Below are positions 16,750-25,996 of a stretch of DNA of 64,000 nt, piece after piece (position 1 is the stretch's first letter; each line of letters begins with the position of its first letter). Origin of the DNA: JAPPHA01 sp965220985 (lineage in GTDB: Bacteria > Pseudomonadota > Alphaproteobacteria > Rhodobacterales > Rhodobacteraceae). Under the pieces are notes generated by a model, which saw only the letters and a program-made list of their open reading frames with translations, made no database searches and was not told the origin of the DNA. A program made the position numbers and the translations under genes. Location: positions 3,348,001 to 3,412,000 of the forward strand of contig OZ244854.1 in assembly GCA_965220985.1 (NCBI GenBank). Reading direction: 5' to 3'.

Positions 16750-18261
16750 TCAGCTCGTTCCGAGCTTCGTGATCTTGTGCTGGCCGGTGGCAAAGCCGAT
16801 GTGCTTTTGCTCCATGTAGAATTCGAATGACCAATCCCCGCCGTCGCGACCGATGCCGCTGGCCTTAATGCCGCCGAATGGCGTGGGGAGGTGGCGAACG
16901 TTCTCGGAATTGACCCAGATCATGCCTGCTTCCAACTTGTCGGTGAAGCGCAGCGCGCGAGTCAAATCATTGGTCCAGACATAGCCCGTGAGGCCGTAAG
17001 GTGTGTCATTTGCGATCTGCAGCGCCTCGTCTTCGGTCAAAAATGGGATCGAGGTCAGTACCGGCCCGAAAATCTCTTCCTGCGCGATCCGCATCCGGTT
17101 GTTGGCGCCCGTGAACAGGGTCGGGCGCACGAAATAGCCTTCATCACCGATTGCCTCTCCGCCCGCAGCCACGGTCGCGCCATCCTGTTTGGCGATGTCA
17201 AAGTAGGACGTGACCTTCTTGAAGTGTTCTTCGGTGACCAACGGACCGATTTCCGTGGCCGGGTCCAGCGGATGGCCGACCTTGATCTTGTTCACGCGGG
17301 CGATCAGCCCCGCCTCGAACTCCTCGCGGATCGTGTCATGCACCAAAAGGCGCGAAGATGACGTGCAGCGCTCGCCATTGATCGAGTAGATCATGAAAAT
17401 CACCGCATCCAATGCTCGCTCTAGGTCGGCATCGTCAAAGACAATGACCGGGTTCTTGCCGCCAAGCTCCAAGTGGTTGCGCTTGAGCGTGTCGGCCCCT
17501 TGCTTGGTGATCAAGGATCCAGTGCGACTCTCCCCGACAAAGGCGATGGCCCTGATCCTTGGATGCTCGCACAGTGCCTTGCCTGCAACTTCGCCGAATC
17601 CGTTGACCGTGTTCAGGACGCCCGGCGGCAGCCCGGCCTCTTCTGCGATCTCGACCAAAAGGCGCGCGGTGACGGGCGAGGCCTCTGCAGGTTTGTGAAC
17701 CACCGTGCATCCTGCAGCCAGAGCAGGCGCGATCTTCCACGTCGACAGCATGAAAGGCGTGTTCCACGGAGTGATGACGCCAACCGGGCCAATCGGAACC
17801 CGGGTCGTGACATTCATCAGTGTCGGCGACTTCAGGTGCTGACCGTCGCGAGCCTGCACAACCTGATCCGCAAAATAACGAAAGTTCTCGGCGCCCCGAA
17901 GCGCCGCTTTGGACATGAATTTGTAAGCCTGGCCAGTGTCCCAACATTCGCACAGGGCGATCTCTTCGGCGCGTGCCTCGATCCCTTCGGCGATACGGAT
18001 AAGAATCTTGCGCCGTTCGGTGGCAGCCATGTCGCGCCATTCGGCAAACGCGTCATTCGCGGCATTGGCTGCTGAGTCGATATCGCCGGCGGTACCGCGC
18101 GCAACATCGCAGATCACGCTCTTGTCCACTGGCGACGTGCTTTGGAACACGCCCCCGGAGCCGGGTGCATCCTGGCCGCCGATCCGGTTCAAGATACCGC
18201 CGTCCCGAAACCGCTCAAGATAGCCGCTTAGCTTTGAGATGTTGTGTTCGAGTTTGCTCAT
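16750..18261 (-). CDS. hpaE: 5-carboxymethyl-2-hydroxymuconate semialdehyde dehydrogenase
   Basis: A 503-residue NAD-dependent aldehyde dehydrogenase. The catalytic Cys is Cys299 in NGERCTSSS, the general-base Glu is Glu265 in LELGGKNP, and the substrate channel has the ALDH motif TPWNTPFML. Length and the N-terminal FRDGGILNRIGG region fit HpaE, which oxidises the semialdehyde from HpaD. hpaD begins 284 nt downstream, and that gap has no recognisable gene. A sulfatase remnant ends 18 nt upstream on the same strand. No other hpa genes (hydratase, aldolase, isomerase, monooxygenase) are present. Confidence 0.87.
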   Translation of the reverse strand: MSKLEHNISKLSGYLERFRDGGILNRIGGQDAPGSGGVFQSTSPVDKSVICDVARGTAGDIDSAANAANDAFAEWRDMAATERRKILIRIAEGIEARAEEIALCECWDTGQAYKFMSKAALRGAENFRYFADQVVQARDGQHLKSPTLMNVTTRVPIGPVGVITPWNTPFMLSTWKIAPALAAGCTVVHKPAEASPVTARLLVEIAEEAGLPPGVLNTVNGFGEVAGKALCEHPRIRAIAFVGESRTGSLITKQGADTLKRNHLELGGKNPVIVFDDADLERALDAVIFMIYSINGERCTSSSRLLVHDTIREEFEAGLIARVNKIKVGHPLDPATEIGPLVTEEHFKKVTSYFDIAKQDGATVAAGGEAIGDEGYFVRPTLFTGANNRMRIAQEEIFGPVLTSIPFLTEDEALQIANDTPYGLTGYVWTNDLTRALRFTDKLEAGMIWVNSENVRHLPTPFGGIKASGIGRDGGDWSFEFYMEQKHIGFATGQHKITKLGTS

Positions 18262-18279
18262 GTTCGGGTCTCTGCAGGA

Positions 18280-18765
18280 TCAAGTCTGTTTGCTTCTGGG
18301 TGGAGGCGTCCCGCCCCCGATGCGTCCAACTGTGAGGGCCGCTTCAAAGCCGCCCAAGCTCTCGATCAGCTTGTCCTGAGCGGCAAATGTGTCGACTTCG
18401 ACGGTTTCAGGCACCACGTGATTGCGCAGAATTGCGCCAAGCCGGTCTACTTCATACGGCTTGTCCGCTGCAACATCGGTGAGTTCTTCCGGAACCACGG
18501 AAAGTTCGAACAACTCAGGTTCAAACCCTGCGTACTCGATGCATTTCCATCGCCCTCTTCGCAGCATGTAGCAACCGGAAACGGCGCCCACGGCGTGGTA
18601 TTGAGACATGATCTTCCGTTCGAGGTCAGGCCGCTGTTCGGCAATGGTCTGCAGCGGGCGTCCCGGTCGTGCATGCTCGGATTTGAAGAGTGCCCCATGG
18701 TCCTGGCATTCGACCTGCTTGGACACCCAAGGGTGTCGCTTGCAGACTCTGCACTCCGTGTCCAA
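18280..18765 (-). pseudogene. Sulfatase C-terminal remnant
   Basis: The frame encodes a clear C-terminal end of a formylglycine-dependent sulfatase: SQYHAVGAVSGCYMLRRGRW, then KCIEYAGFEPELFEL, then PEELTDVAAD, the order found near the end of choline-sulfatase and arylsulfatase-like proteins. The homologous part spans about 18280-18640. The catalytic CxPSR region and metal-binding N-terminus, about two thirds of the enzyme, are absent: an in-frame stop lies just upstream and then the divergent oxygenase gene begins. It ends 18 nt before hpaE on the same strand, so an intact version probably belonged to that operon. Confidence 0.7.
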
Positions 18766-18919
18766 TCATTCGGCTCCGTTGTCCCGCGGGTGGCCTTTGA
18801 AATTGCACAATGGAGCTGTCTCCCCATCGACATTGACAAATGCCGGCCGCATCATGCCAATGCACGACATCTGCCTCGAAGTATGCCTTGGGACAACCGA
18901 CACAAACTGAGTGATCGCC

Positions 18920-19774
18920 ATGCAAACTCTCATGAACCACCGAGACATCATCAACCACGAACGCTACCCGATCGACCTGAGTGAGGATCCTCGTCGTCAG
19001 GCAGTGGTCGAACAGGTCCGAGCCGAACTTGCCGCAGATGGTTGCGCCGTGATTCGTGAGTTTTTCAGTGGGGACGGTCTCGCTGCACTGACAGGTGAGG
19101 CGGAAACACGCAAACCGCAGGCCTACTACTCCCCGAGCAAGCTCAACAACGTATACCTGAACGACGGAAACCCGGACCTGCCGCCCGAGCATCCGCTCAA
19201 CATGCTGATGCCTCGAACCAACGGCTTCATCACGGCGGATCTGTTTGGTGAAGAGACATGCGCGCGTCGACTGTACTATTGGGATCCGCTGAAGCGCTTT
19301 CTCGCCGATTGCCTCGGCAAGGATGAACTCCACATCTACGAGGATCCGGTCTCCAACATGATCGTCAATGTCGGAAAGCCAGGCCAGCAGTTCAATTGGC
19401 ATTTCGACACCAACGAATTCACCATCACGATGTTGCTGCGACCCGCGAGTTCAGGCGGGATCTTCGAGTACGTTCCCGCATTGCGAACGGCCGATGACGA
19501 GTGTTTCGACGATGTGGGGCGCGTGCTGAACGGCGACCGGAGCCGCGTTCGTTGCCTTGAACTCAACGCTGGTGACTTGCAGTTCTTCCTTGGTCGTTTC
19601 GCATTGCACCAGGTCACCGAAAATACGGGAAAGAGCGATCGGCTCGTGTTGATCATGTCGTTTGCTGACGAGCCGGGAATGATCGGCAGCAAGGAACGGG
19701 TCAAGAACCTTTACGGCAAGACAACGGACGAACACGACAAGCGTCCGGTGTTCTCTGACGGACTGGTCGACTGA
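18920..19774 (+). CDS. Fe(II)/2-oxoglutarate-dependent oxygenase, HalD/BesD-like (ArpA-like) family
   Basis: A 284-residue cupin-fold oxygenase. The segment NWHFDTNEF gives His161 and Asp163; the distal His230 is in FALHQVTENTGKSDR, and Arg241 would bind 2-oxoglutarate. The surrounding SGGIFEYVPALR and HFDTNEF segments resemble the family that includes the lysine halogenases BesD/HalD. In those halogenases the carboxylate ligand is replaced by Gly; here the HxD is intact, so hydroxylation rather than chlorination is expected. The start may be ATG 18920 or 18932; no strong Shine-Dalgarno decides. It is divergent from the sulfatase remnant/hpa genes. The substrate, perhaps a free amino acid, is inferred from family. 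Confidence 0.65.
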   Translation: MQTLMNHRDIINHERYPIDLSEDPRRQAVVEQVRAELAADGCAVIREFFSGDGLAALTGEAETRKPQAYYSPSKLNNVYLNDGNPDLPPEHPLNMLMPRTNGFITADLFGEETCARRLYYWDPLKRFLADCLGKDELHIYEDPVSNMIVNVGKPGQQFNWHFDTNEFTITMLLRPASSGGIFEYVPALRTADDECFDDVGRVLNGDRSRVRCLELNAGDLQFFLGRFALHQVTENTGKSDRLVLIMSFADEPGMIGSKERVKNLYGKTTDEHDKRPVFSDGLVD

Positions 19775-19972
19775 GTTGGGCTTCGGTCTGAAACTTCGCA
19801 AGACTGGACAGGGAGCGAACACACCGAAATTGGCGTCAGCAAAAAGATGAAAGTGTCGAACGCGACAAATTTCATGCGGTCGCCTGAACCTTGAGCCGAC
19901 GGAGTTCAATCAGCCGGCGTGGCGTATCAGTGAAAGACCTCGTCGATTGCGCTTCTGCTGATGCATGTTGGC

Positions 19973-20752
19973 TCAGCAACTCGGTTCATCACCGACTCGA
20001 TAAAACAGTGGCTTGCTGAGGAACAGTTCTTCGAAAAAACTCAGCCGATTGGGCATGATTTCTCTTACCCGTTCCTCGATGTCCTGTGGCAGTCGCCCAG
20101 GATGGACAAGCATTGTCCAAGCAAAAAGAGCGGACTCGGCCAGGTCTTCCTTTTTTGGCAGACTGGCTGCGTATTCCGTCACGAACGCGCCGTCCGCACG
20201 TTGGGCTTTGCGCCACTTGCTGTCGCGCAAGTGCCGAGAGTCCAATGTGGCGTGAACCGACTCATGAAACACTGTCTCTTCAAGATCATGGTTTCGAATA
20301 CGGACGTCGACATTGTCCGAGTAAACGATAAAGAAGTGCCCTTCCGACTCGCCGAATGCAGTCGCGTCGCCTTTGTGGACCACCACGTGATCAAGCCGCG
20401 AACGCATGAGTGTTGGCAGCTTGCCAACGGCCCGGGCAACCGGTTCCACCGACTCGCGTGCCGAGGCTTGCGAACCGAAGTCGGGGTGTGCCCAGAGTTG
20501 AACAACAGACCCGTCACGATAGCTGGCGGTAAAGATGAACGTGTCGTCGACAAAGAGGATGTCGTTGCGTCGGTCAGGCATTTCAGCGCGTTGCCGACCG
20601 TCAAACGCGAGACAGGAATACATGCTTCGATCATCAGTGCGAATGAATTCAAGATCATTCGACACGACCGAGTTCGGGAAAATGGGGGCCGACATCGCTT
20701 GCCCGGCAATCAAGATCACGGTCAAGACTGTCCAAATCCGAAACACTTTCAT
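19973..20752 (-). CDS. Secreted protein with HExxH zinc-metalloprotease motif
   Basis: A 259-residue protein, probably exported: the N-terminus MKVFRIWTVLTVILIAG ending near AMSA is a signal peptide. The motif HESVH (His163-Glu164-His167) followed by ATLDSRH fits a zinc-binding metallopeptidase helix. The rest contains a beta-rich N-terminal half and an acidic segment, EVFRG-free and without other domains I recognise. The second of two adjacent ATGs (20752) is preferred because AAGGAG lies 6 nt upstream of it. No neighbour suggests a substrate. It could also be a non-catalytic member of a metalloprotease-like family. Confidence 0.65.
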   Translation of the reverse strand: MKVFRIWTVLTVILIAGQAMSAPIFPNSVVSNDLEFIRTDDRSMYSCLAFDGRQRAEMPDRRNDILFVDDTFIFTASYRDGSVVQLWAHPDFGSQASARESVEPVARAVGKLPTLMRSRLDHVVVHKGDATAFGESEGHFFIVYSDNVDVRIRNHDLEETVFHESVHATLDSRHLRDSKWRKAQRADGAFVTEYAASLPKKEDLAESALFAWTMLVHPGRLPQDIEERVREIMPNRLSFFEELFLSKPLFYRVGDEPSC

Positions 20753-20968
20753 CATAATCTCCTTGGTCGCAAGCTTGTCTTCAATCACGGTCTCACGGCG
20801 TATGGTTGGGTGCACACCACCGCGGGACCAGACAACCCTCTTTCATTCCACCTTGGGCGTCAACATCTCGTTGCCCTTCAGGCGAGAAGATCACCACAAA
20901 CCATCACGTCACGAACCGTAACCGACCCGCACCCCCACCACCGGTGCCTGAAATCTGAATTGGGCCGG

Positions 20969-22231
20969 TCAGGATCCGATATCGCTTCGCCAAAACCCTT
21001 CCTTCCAATCGATCCGTCCGATCGCGTCGTAGGCGGCGCAGCGAGCGCCGGATGCAGTGTCCGACCGGGCGGTGACATTGAGCACACGTCCCCCCGATGC
21101 CGTCAGGCTGTCGCCCGACCACTTCGTGGCCGCATGAAATACCCTGAACGAACTCGTCGCCGTCAACTCTTCCAGGCCCTTGATCACGGTTCCCTTGGCA
21201 AATTCCCCAGGATATCCGCGGGTGGCCATGACCACCGTCATGGCATGATCGATTGCCCAGTTGACCTTGGCATCGCTTAGCCGTCCACTGGCACAGGCAT
21301 GCATGGCATCAAGCGCCTGCGCACCGATCCGGATCATCAAGGCCTGGCACTCGGGATCGCCAAACCGGACATTGTATTCGAGCAGCGATGGAGAGCCCTC
21401 GTGTATCATCAAACCGGCGTAAAGCACCCCCTGGTATCGGATTCCGCGCCCCTCGAGTTCGTCCAGCGTGGGGTGGATGATGTCACTCAGCGCACGATCC
21501 ACGACATCTGCGGTCATCACGGGAGCAGGCGAAATCGCTCCCATGCCGCCCGTGTTGGGACCTTCGTCGCCATCGAATGCCCTTTTGTAATCCTTCGCCG
21601 TTCCGAACGGCATGACGGTCTTGCCATCCGTCAAAACGAAAAAGGAGGCTTCTACACCTTCGAGAAACTCCTCGATCACGACCGACTTGGGATCCACCGC
21701 CGCATCGGGCCTGTGATCAGCAAAGATCTTGTCGATGGCCGAGACAGCCTCGGCTTCAGTTTGGGCGATCGTGACACCCTTGCCCGCAGCCAGGCCGTCA
21801 TCCTTGACCACAACCGGCAATGGATGCCCGCGAACTTGAGCTTTTGCCTCGTCGGCTGCGCTGAAGACTGCGTAACGGGCGGTCGGAATCCCCGCTGCGT
21901 CGCAAAGTCGTTTCGTAAACGCTTTCGACGTTTCAAGCTCAGCAGCCGCCTTGCTGGGGCCAAAAACCAGCATGCCATCGGCTCGCAAGGCATCGGACAC
22001 TCCGTGTGCTAGGGGAGCCTCCGGGCCGACGACCACGAAATCGATGCCCGTCCTCGAGCAGAACTCGCAAACCTGTTCGCAATTGCAGATGTCGAGATCG
22101 ATGCAAACGGCGATTTCGGAAATCCCTGCGTTGCCCGGCGCACAGTACAGTTTGCCGCATCGGGGATTTTGGCTGATCGCCCAGCACAGGGAATGTTCGC
22201 GGCCTCCGCCGCCAAGCACCAGGACCTTCAC
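20969..22231 (-). CDS. purD: Phosphoribosylamine--glycine ligase (GAR synthetase)
   Basis: ATP-grasp enzyme of de novo purine synthesis, joining phosphoribosylamine and glycine. The protein is 420 residues. The N-terminal motif MKVLVLGGGGREH is diagnostic, followed by GPEAPLAHGV, the ATP-grasp lysine region VVVKDDGLAAGKGV, and the PurD signature RFGDPECQ. The start is GTG 22231 with only a weak upstream ribosome site. It is divergent from xseA across 290 nt, an arrangement common in Alphaproteobacteria. All expected motifs are present. Confidence 0.97.
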   Translation of the reverse strand: MKVLVLGGGGREHSLCWAISQNPRCGKLYCAPGNAGISEIAVCIDLDICNCEQVCEFCSRTGIDFVVVGPEAPLAHGVSDALRADGMLVFGPSKAAAELETSKAFTKRLCDAAGIPTARYAVFSAADEAKAQVRGHPLPVVVKDDGLAAGKGVTIAQTEAEAVSAIDKIFADHRPDAAVDPKSVVIEEFLEGVEASFFVLTDGKTVMPFGTAKDYKRAFDGDEGPNTGGMGAISPAPVMTADVVDRALSDIIHPTLDELEGRGIRYQGVLYAGLMIHEGSPSLLEYNVRFGDPECQALMIRIGAQALDAMHACASGRLSDAKVNWAIDHAMTVVMATRGYPGEFAKGTVIKGLEELTATSSFRVFHAATKWSGDSLTASGGRVLNVTARSDTASGARCAAYDAIGRIDWKEGFWRSDIGS

Positions 22232-22521
22232 GGTACCGCCCGGAACGAGAACGAACCGACATGGCGGCCACCATCAGCAGACTCGAAGTTGCCCATCGAA
22301 TGACACATGTTTTTTCGCATTGGCTTGAACTTGAGGATGCTGAACGCATCTCGAGCGCCGTCACCAGGAATCTCCGCTGGAGACGAAAAAGTCGATGGCA
22401 TGCGGGGCCGTCCGCAGCAAACGCGCGAACTTGATCTGTACGGGGCTTGGAGTTCCATGGGCCTCGTACTAAAGACGTCAAAACCATCGATCAAGCCGAC
22501 CGATGCCGAGGAGCGATAGAA

Positions 22522-23928
22522 ATGAGAGGTTTCGACGCTTCCGGAACCAGCGCCGCCGGAGGCAATGTCCCGCAGTACACGGTTTCGGAAATCTCGAGTC
22601 AGATCAAACGGGAAATCGAGAGCCGTTTCGGTCGGGTTCGCGTTCGTGGCGAGGTGGGACGTGTCGTCCAGTCGCGGATGGGCCACGTTTATTTCGATCT
22701 CAAGGAACGCAACGAGGTCCTGTCATCAGTGGTCTGGCGTTCTTCCGTCCAGCGGCTGAAGCATTTCCCTGAAGAGGGGATGGAGGTCATCGCAACCGGC
22801 AGGCTGACCGCATATTCCGGACAGTCCCGCTATCAGATGAGCGTCGAATCCGTTGAACCTGCGGGCATCGGTGCGTTGATGGCAACGCTGGAGCAGCGAA
22901 AGAAGAAACTGCAGGAAGAGGGTCTGTTCGATCAGGAGCACAAGCGAGCCTTGCCGTTCCTGCCTGACGTCATTGGCGTCGTGACATCGCCGACCGGTTC
23001 CGTCATTCGCGACATCCTGCACCGCTTGCGCGACCGTTTCCCCCGACCGGTTCTCGTGTGGCCTGTCGCCGTGCAGGGCGAGAGTTGCCCGAACGAGGTC
23101 GTTGCCGCCATCGAGGGATTCAACGCCCTTGTGCGTGGTGGACCCATTCCTCGACCCGACGTCGTGATCGTCGCAAGAGGGGGAGGCTCGATCGAGGACC
23201 TTTGGGGATTCAATGACGAGGCTGTCGCGCGAGCCGTGTTCGCGAGCCGCATACCCGTGATCTCGGCAATCGGGCACGAAACTGACACCACCTTGATCGA
23301 CCATGTAGCCGATCTTCGCGCACCGACACCGACTGCTGCCGCCGAACACGCAGTCCCCGTTCATTCGGAACTGTTCAATCGACTTGCTTCGCTCGACAAA
23401 CGGCAGGTCGGCGCCGTTGCGCGATTGAGCGAAGGCCTGCGAGAATCGCTGCGGGGACTCTATCGGGCACTCCCGAACCCGGCCGATTACGTCAACATGC
23501 AGGGGCAACACTTCGATATCGCCTGTGCGCGATTGGAACAGAACGTGTCGAGACACCTCAAGGATGGCAGCAGCAGGTTCGACCTGTTCGCATCAAGGGT
23601 GCAGGCGGCCACGATCGAACGGCGGATCGAACAGATGCAGGCGACCTTGTCCCGAACTTCTCGGAACTGGAAACAGGTCACCCAGTCGATCCTCGAGCGT
23701 CATCATGCGCGGCACGAAGCGCTGTCGCGGTTGATGCATTCGCTGGGTTACGAGGCGACGCTCCAGCGCGGGTTTGCGCTTGTCCGCAACGAGAGTTCTG
23801 ATGGCGCTGTCGTGACCGAAGCGTCAGCTGCCCGCGAAGCGCCTAGCCTCGACATTCAGTTTCATGACGGGCATGTCCAGGTTCGCAACCTTGATGCGGA
23901 TGCAGTTCGGGAAGCATCGCGAGAGTGA
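22522..23928 (+). CDS. xseA: Exodeoxyribonuclease VII large subunit
   Basis: Catalytic subunit of ExoVII, which degrades single-stranded DNA to oligonucleotides. The protein is 468 residues. An N-terminal OB-fold (about 15-110; QYTVSEISSQIKREIES) precedes the nuclease domain (DVIGVVTSPTGSVIRDI, ARGGGSIEDLWGFNDE, SAIGHETDTTLID). A long coiled-coil and a C-terminal motif YEATLQRGFALVRN follow. ATG 22522 has GAGGAG (22508-22513) 8 nt upstream, so it is preferred to an upstream open frame. xseB is not adjacent. Confidence 0.96.
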   Translation: MRGFDASGTSAAGGNVPQYTVSEISSQIKREIESRFGRVRVRGEVGRVVQSRMGHVYFDLKERNEVLSSVVWRSSVQRLKHFPEEGMEVIATGRLTAYSGQSRYQMSVESVEPAGIGALMATLEQRKKKLQEEGLFDQEHKRALPFLPDVIGVVTSPTGSVIRDILHRLRDRFPRPVLVWPVAVQGESCPNEVVAAIEGFNALVRGGPIPRPDVVIVARGGGSIEDLWGFNDEAVARAVFASRIPVISAIGHETDTTLIDHVADLRAPTPTAAAEHAVPVHSELFNRLASLDKRQVGAVARLSEGLRESLRGLYRALPNPADYVNMQGQHFDIACARLEQNVSRHLKDGSSRFDLFASRVQAATIERRIEQMQATLSRTSRNWKQVTQSILERHHARHEALSRLMHSLGYEATLQRGFALVRNESSDGAVVTEASAAREAPSLDIQFHDGHVQVRNLDADAVREASRE

Positions 23929-24084
23929 GTCGTCCGTTCGAGTGACGCCGAGACGCAGTGCCAGTCAGCGACGGTCACCATGGCGTCAATCGACAAGCCG
24001 GTACCGCGAAAAAACGCATGATTTCTATGGCCGTCGTTTGTCGAAACACGTAAGTGACGGCAATTGGTTGCAAAAGGGCTCCGC

Positions 24085-25779
24085 ATGGCAAAAGACACGA
24101 GCGCCGGCGTCTGGAAATCCGGGAAAGGCAAGGGCGGGATCAAGCCCAAGGGTCGCCAGCTGAGCGATTCCACGCTCCTGGAGGTTCAAGAGCTCCTCGG
24201 AAGCAGACCTCGAAGACGGGATCTCCTCATCGAGTTTCTTCACTTGATCCAGGACAGACACGGGTGCCTGTCGGCAGCCCATCTCACGGCCCTCGCCGAA
24301 GAACTGAGGCTGTCGCAAACCGAAGTCTATGAAGTTGCGACATTTTACGCGCACTTCGATGTGGTCAAGGAAGGCGAGGCACCGCCGCCGCCCGTCACGA
24401 TACGTGTCTGCGACTCGCTGTCGTGCGAACTGGCCGGCGCACAGAGACTGATGGCTGAACTTGCCGACGAGCACCGAGACGGCGGCCAGGTCCGGGTCGT
24501 GCGCGCTCCCTGCATGGGCCGTTGCGACACTGCGCCCGCCCTCGAGATCGGTCACAGGCACATCGATCATGCCACAACGCAACTGGTTCGCGATGCCATT
24601 CATTCGAAGGATTTCCATCCACGCATTCCGGAATACGAGGGATTTGACGACTACAAGGCGGGTGGCGGCTATGATGAACTCGCTGCACTGCGGGCGGGTT
24701 CGCGTACCGCAGATGCCGTTCAGCAGGACGTTCTCGACAGCGGATTGAGAGGGATGGGCGGCGCCGGATTTCCCTCGGGTCGCAAGTGGTCCTTCGTCAA
24801 GATGAACGACGGCCCGCGATATCTTGCCGTCAACGGGGACGAAGGCGAACCCGGAACCTTCAAGGATCGCTACTTCCTTGAACGCGAGCCGCACGTCTTT
24901 CTGGAGGGCATGCTGATCGCCGGATGGGCGATCGAGGCAGAGACCTGTTACATCTACATGAGAGACGAATACCCCGCCATTATCGAGATCCTGAAGACGG
25001 AAATCGCCAAGCTTGAAGCTGCCGGCATCGTCGAGCCTGGACACATTGAACTTCGCCGCGGTGCCGGAGCCTACATCTGCGGTGAAGAGAGCGCGATGAT
25101 CGAATCCATTGAAGGCAAGCGCGGCCTGCCGCGGCATCGCCCGCCATATGTCGCATCGGTCGGAATCTTCGGTCGACCGACCCTCGTTCACAATGTCGAG
25201 ACGCTGCATTGGGTGTGCAAGATCGCCCGCGAAGGCCCAGATGTTTTCGGGGCTCACGGGACCAATGGGCGCAAGGGGCTGCGAAGCTACTCAGTATCGG
25301 GGCGTGTCCGAGAGCCGGGCGTCAAGATTGCACCCGCAGGCGTCACGATCAGGGAATTGATCGAAGATCACTGCGGCGGAATGCTTCCGGGTCACGAATT
25401 CAAGGCCTATCAGCCAGGCGGACCCTCCGCAGGAATCCTGCCCGCGACGATGGATTCGATCCCGCTCGATTTTGACACCTTGCAGCCCCATGGTACGTTC
25501 ATCGGTTCGGCGGCGGTCGTCGTGCTGTCGGACAAGGATCGTGCCCGCGACGCGGCGCTCAACATGCTTCGTTTCTTCGAAGACGAGAGTTGCGGTCAGT
25601 GCACACCGTGTCGGGTTGGTTGCGAGAAGGCGGTCAAGCTCATGCAGGCCGACAAGTGGGATCAGGAGCTGCTCGAGGATCTCTGCCAGGTCATGGAGGA
25701 CGCATCGATCTGCGGACTTGGACAGGCGGCGCCAAACCCGATTCGACTGGTCGCAAAGCACTTTCCGGAAGAAATTTGA
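24085..25779 (+). CDS. Fused NuoE-NuoF-type NADH-dehydrogenase module (formate dehydrogenase beta-like)
   Basis: A 564-residue fusion of a thioredoxin-like [2Fe-2S] domain (NuoE/FdsG) and a flavoprotein domain (NuoF/FdsB). Domain one has cluster Cys109, Cys114, Cys143 and Cys147. Domain two has the FMN/NADH motif GMGGAGFPSGRKW (223-235), GAGAYICGEES (about 327), and a [4Fe-4S] site at Cys503, Cys506, Cys509 and Cys543. Such fusions are the NADH-reacting arm of NAD-linked formate dehydrogenases and some hydrogenases. No molybdenum catalytic subunit, fdhD or hydrogenase gene lies nearby: xseA is upstream and ftsY downstream. It is therefore an orphan electron-transfer module here, and its partner must be elsewhere. 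Confidence 0.85.
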   Translation: MAKDTSAGVWKSGKGKGGIKPKGRQLSDSTLLEVQELLGSRPRRRDLLIEFLHLIQDRHGCLSAAHLTALAEELRLSQTEVYEVATFYAHFDVVKEGEAPPPPVTIRVCDSLSCELAGAQRLMAELADEHRDGGQVRVVRAPCMGRCDTAPALEIGHRHIDHATTQLVRDAIHSKDFHPRIPEYEGFDDYKAGGGYDELAALRAGSRTADAVQQDVLDSGLRGMGGAGFPSGRKWSFVKMNDGPRYLAVNGDEGEPGTFKDRYFLEREPHVFLEGMLIAGWAIEAETCYIYMRDEYPAIIEILKTEIAKLEAAGIVEPGHIELRRGAGAYICGEESAMIESIEGKRGLPRHRPPYVASVGIFGRPTLVHNVETLHWVCKIAREGPDVFGAHGTNGRKGLRSYSVSGRVREPGVKIAPAGVTIRELIEDHCGGMLPGHEFKAYQPGGPSAGILPATMDSIPLDFDTLQPHGTFIGSAAVVVLSDKDRARDAALNMLRFFEDESCGQCTPCRVGCEKAVKLMQADKWDQELLEDLCQVMEDASICGLGQAAPNPIRLVAKHFPEEI

Positions 25780-25996
25780 TGATTCCCGCGAGTTCGAACC
25801 AGCTTGCTGGCAGTGAATGCGTCGTCGCCGTCGCGCAGCGAACTCCTGGCAGCAGCTTGAATTGCGATGGGGCAGACCAAGGGCTGCCGGTTCGGCGTGC
25901 ATCTTTGGAACCGTTTCTGGATTCAGGTCAGCTGCAACGACTGCATGTCCGCCCTAGAACAGCTTCATCAATCTGGACTGTTCCCGCGCGATCAAC

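Noticed and set aside
16475..16834. Minus-strand frame of about 119 codons between hpaE and hpaD
   Set aside because: It overlaps the end of hpaE in another frame and has an odd, Arg/His-rich composition with no family match.
18920..19774. Radical halogenase activity
   Set aside because: The carboxylate ligand Asp163 is present; halogenases of this family have Gly at that position.
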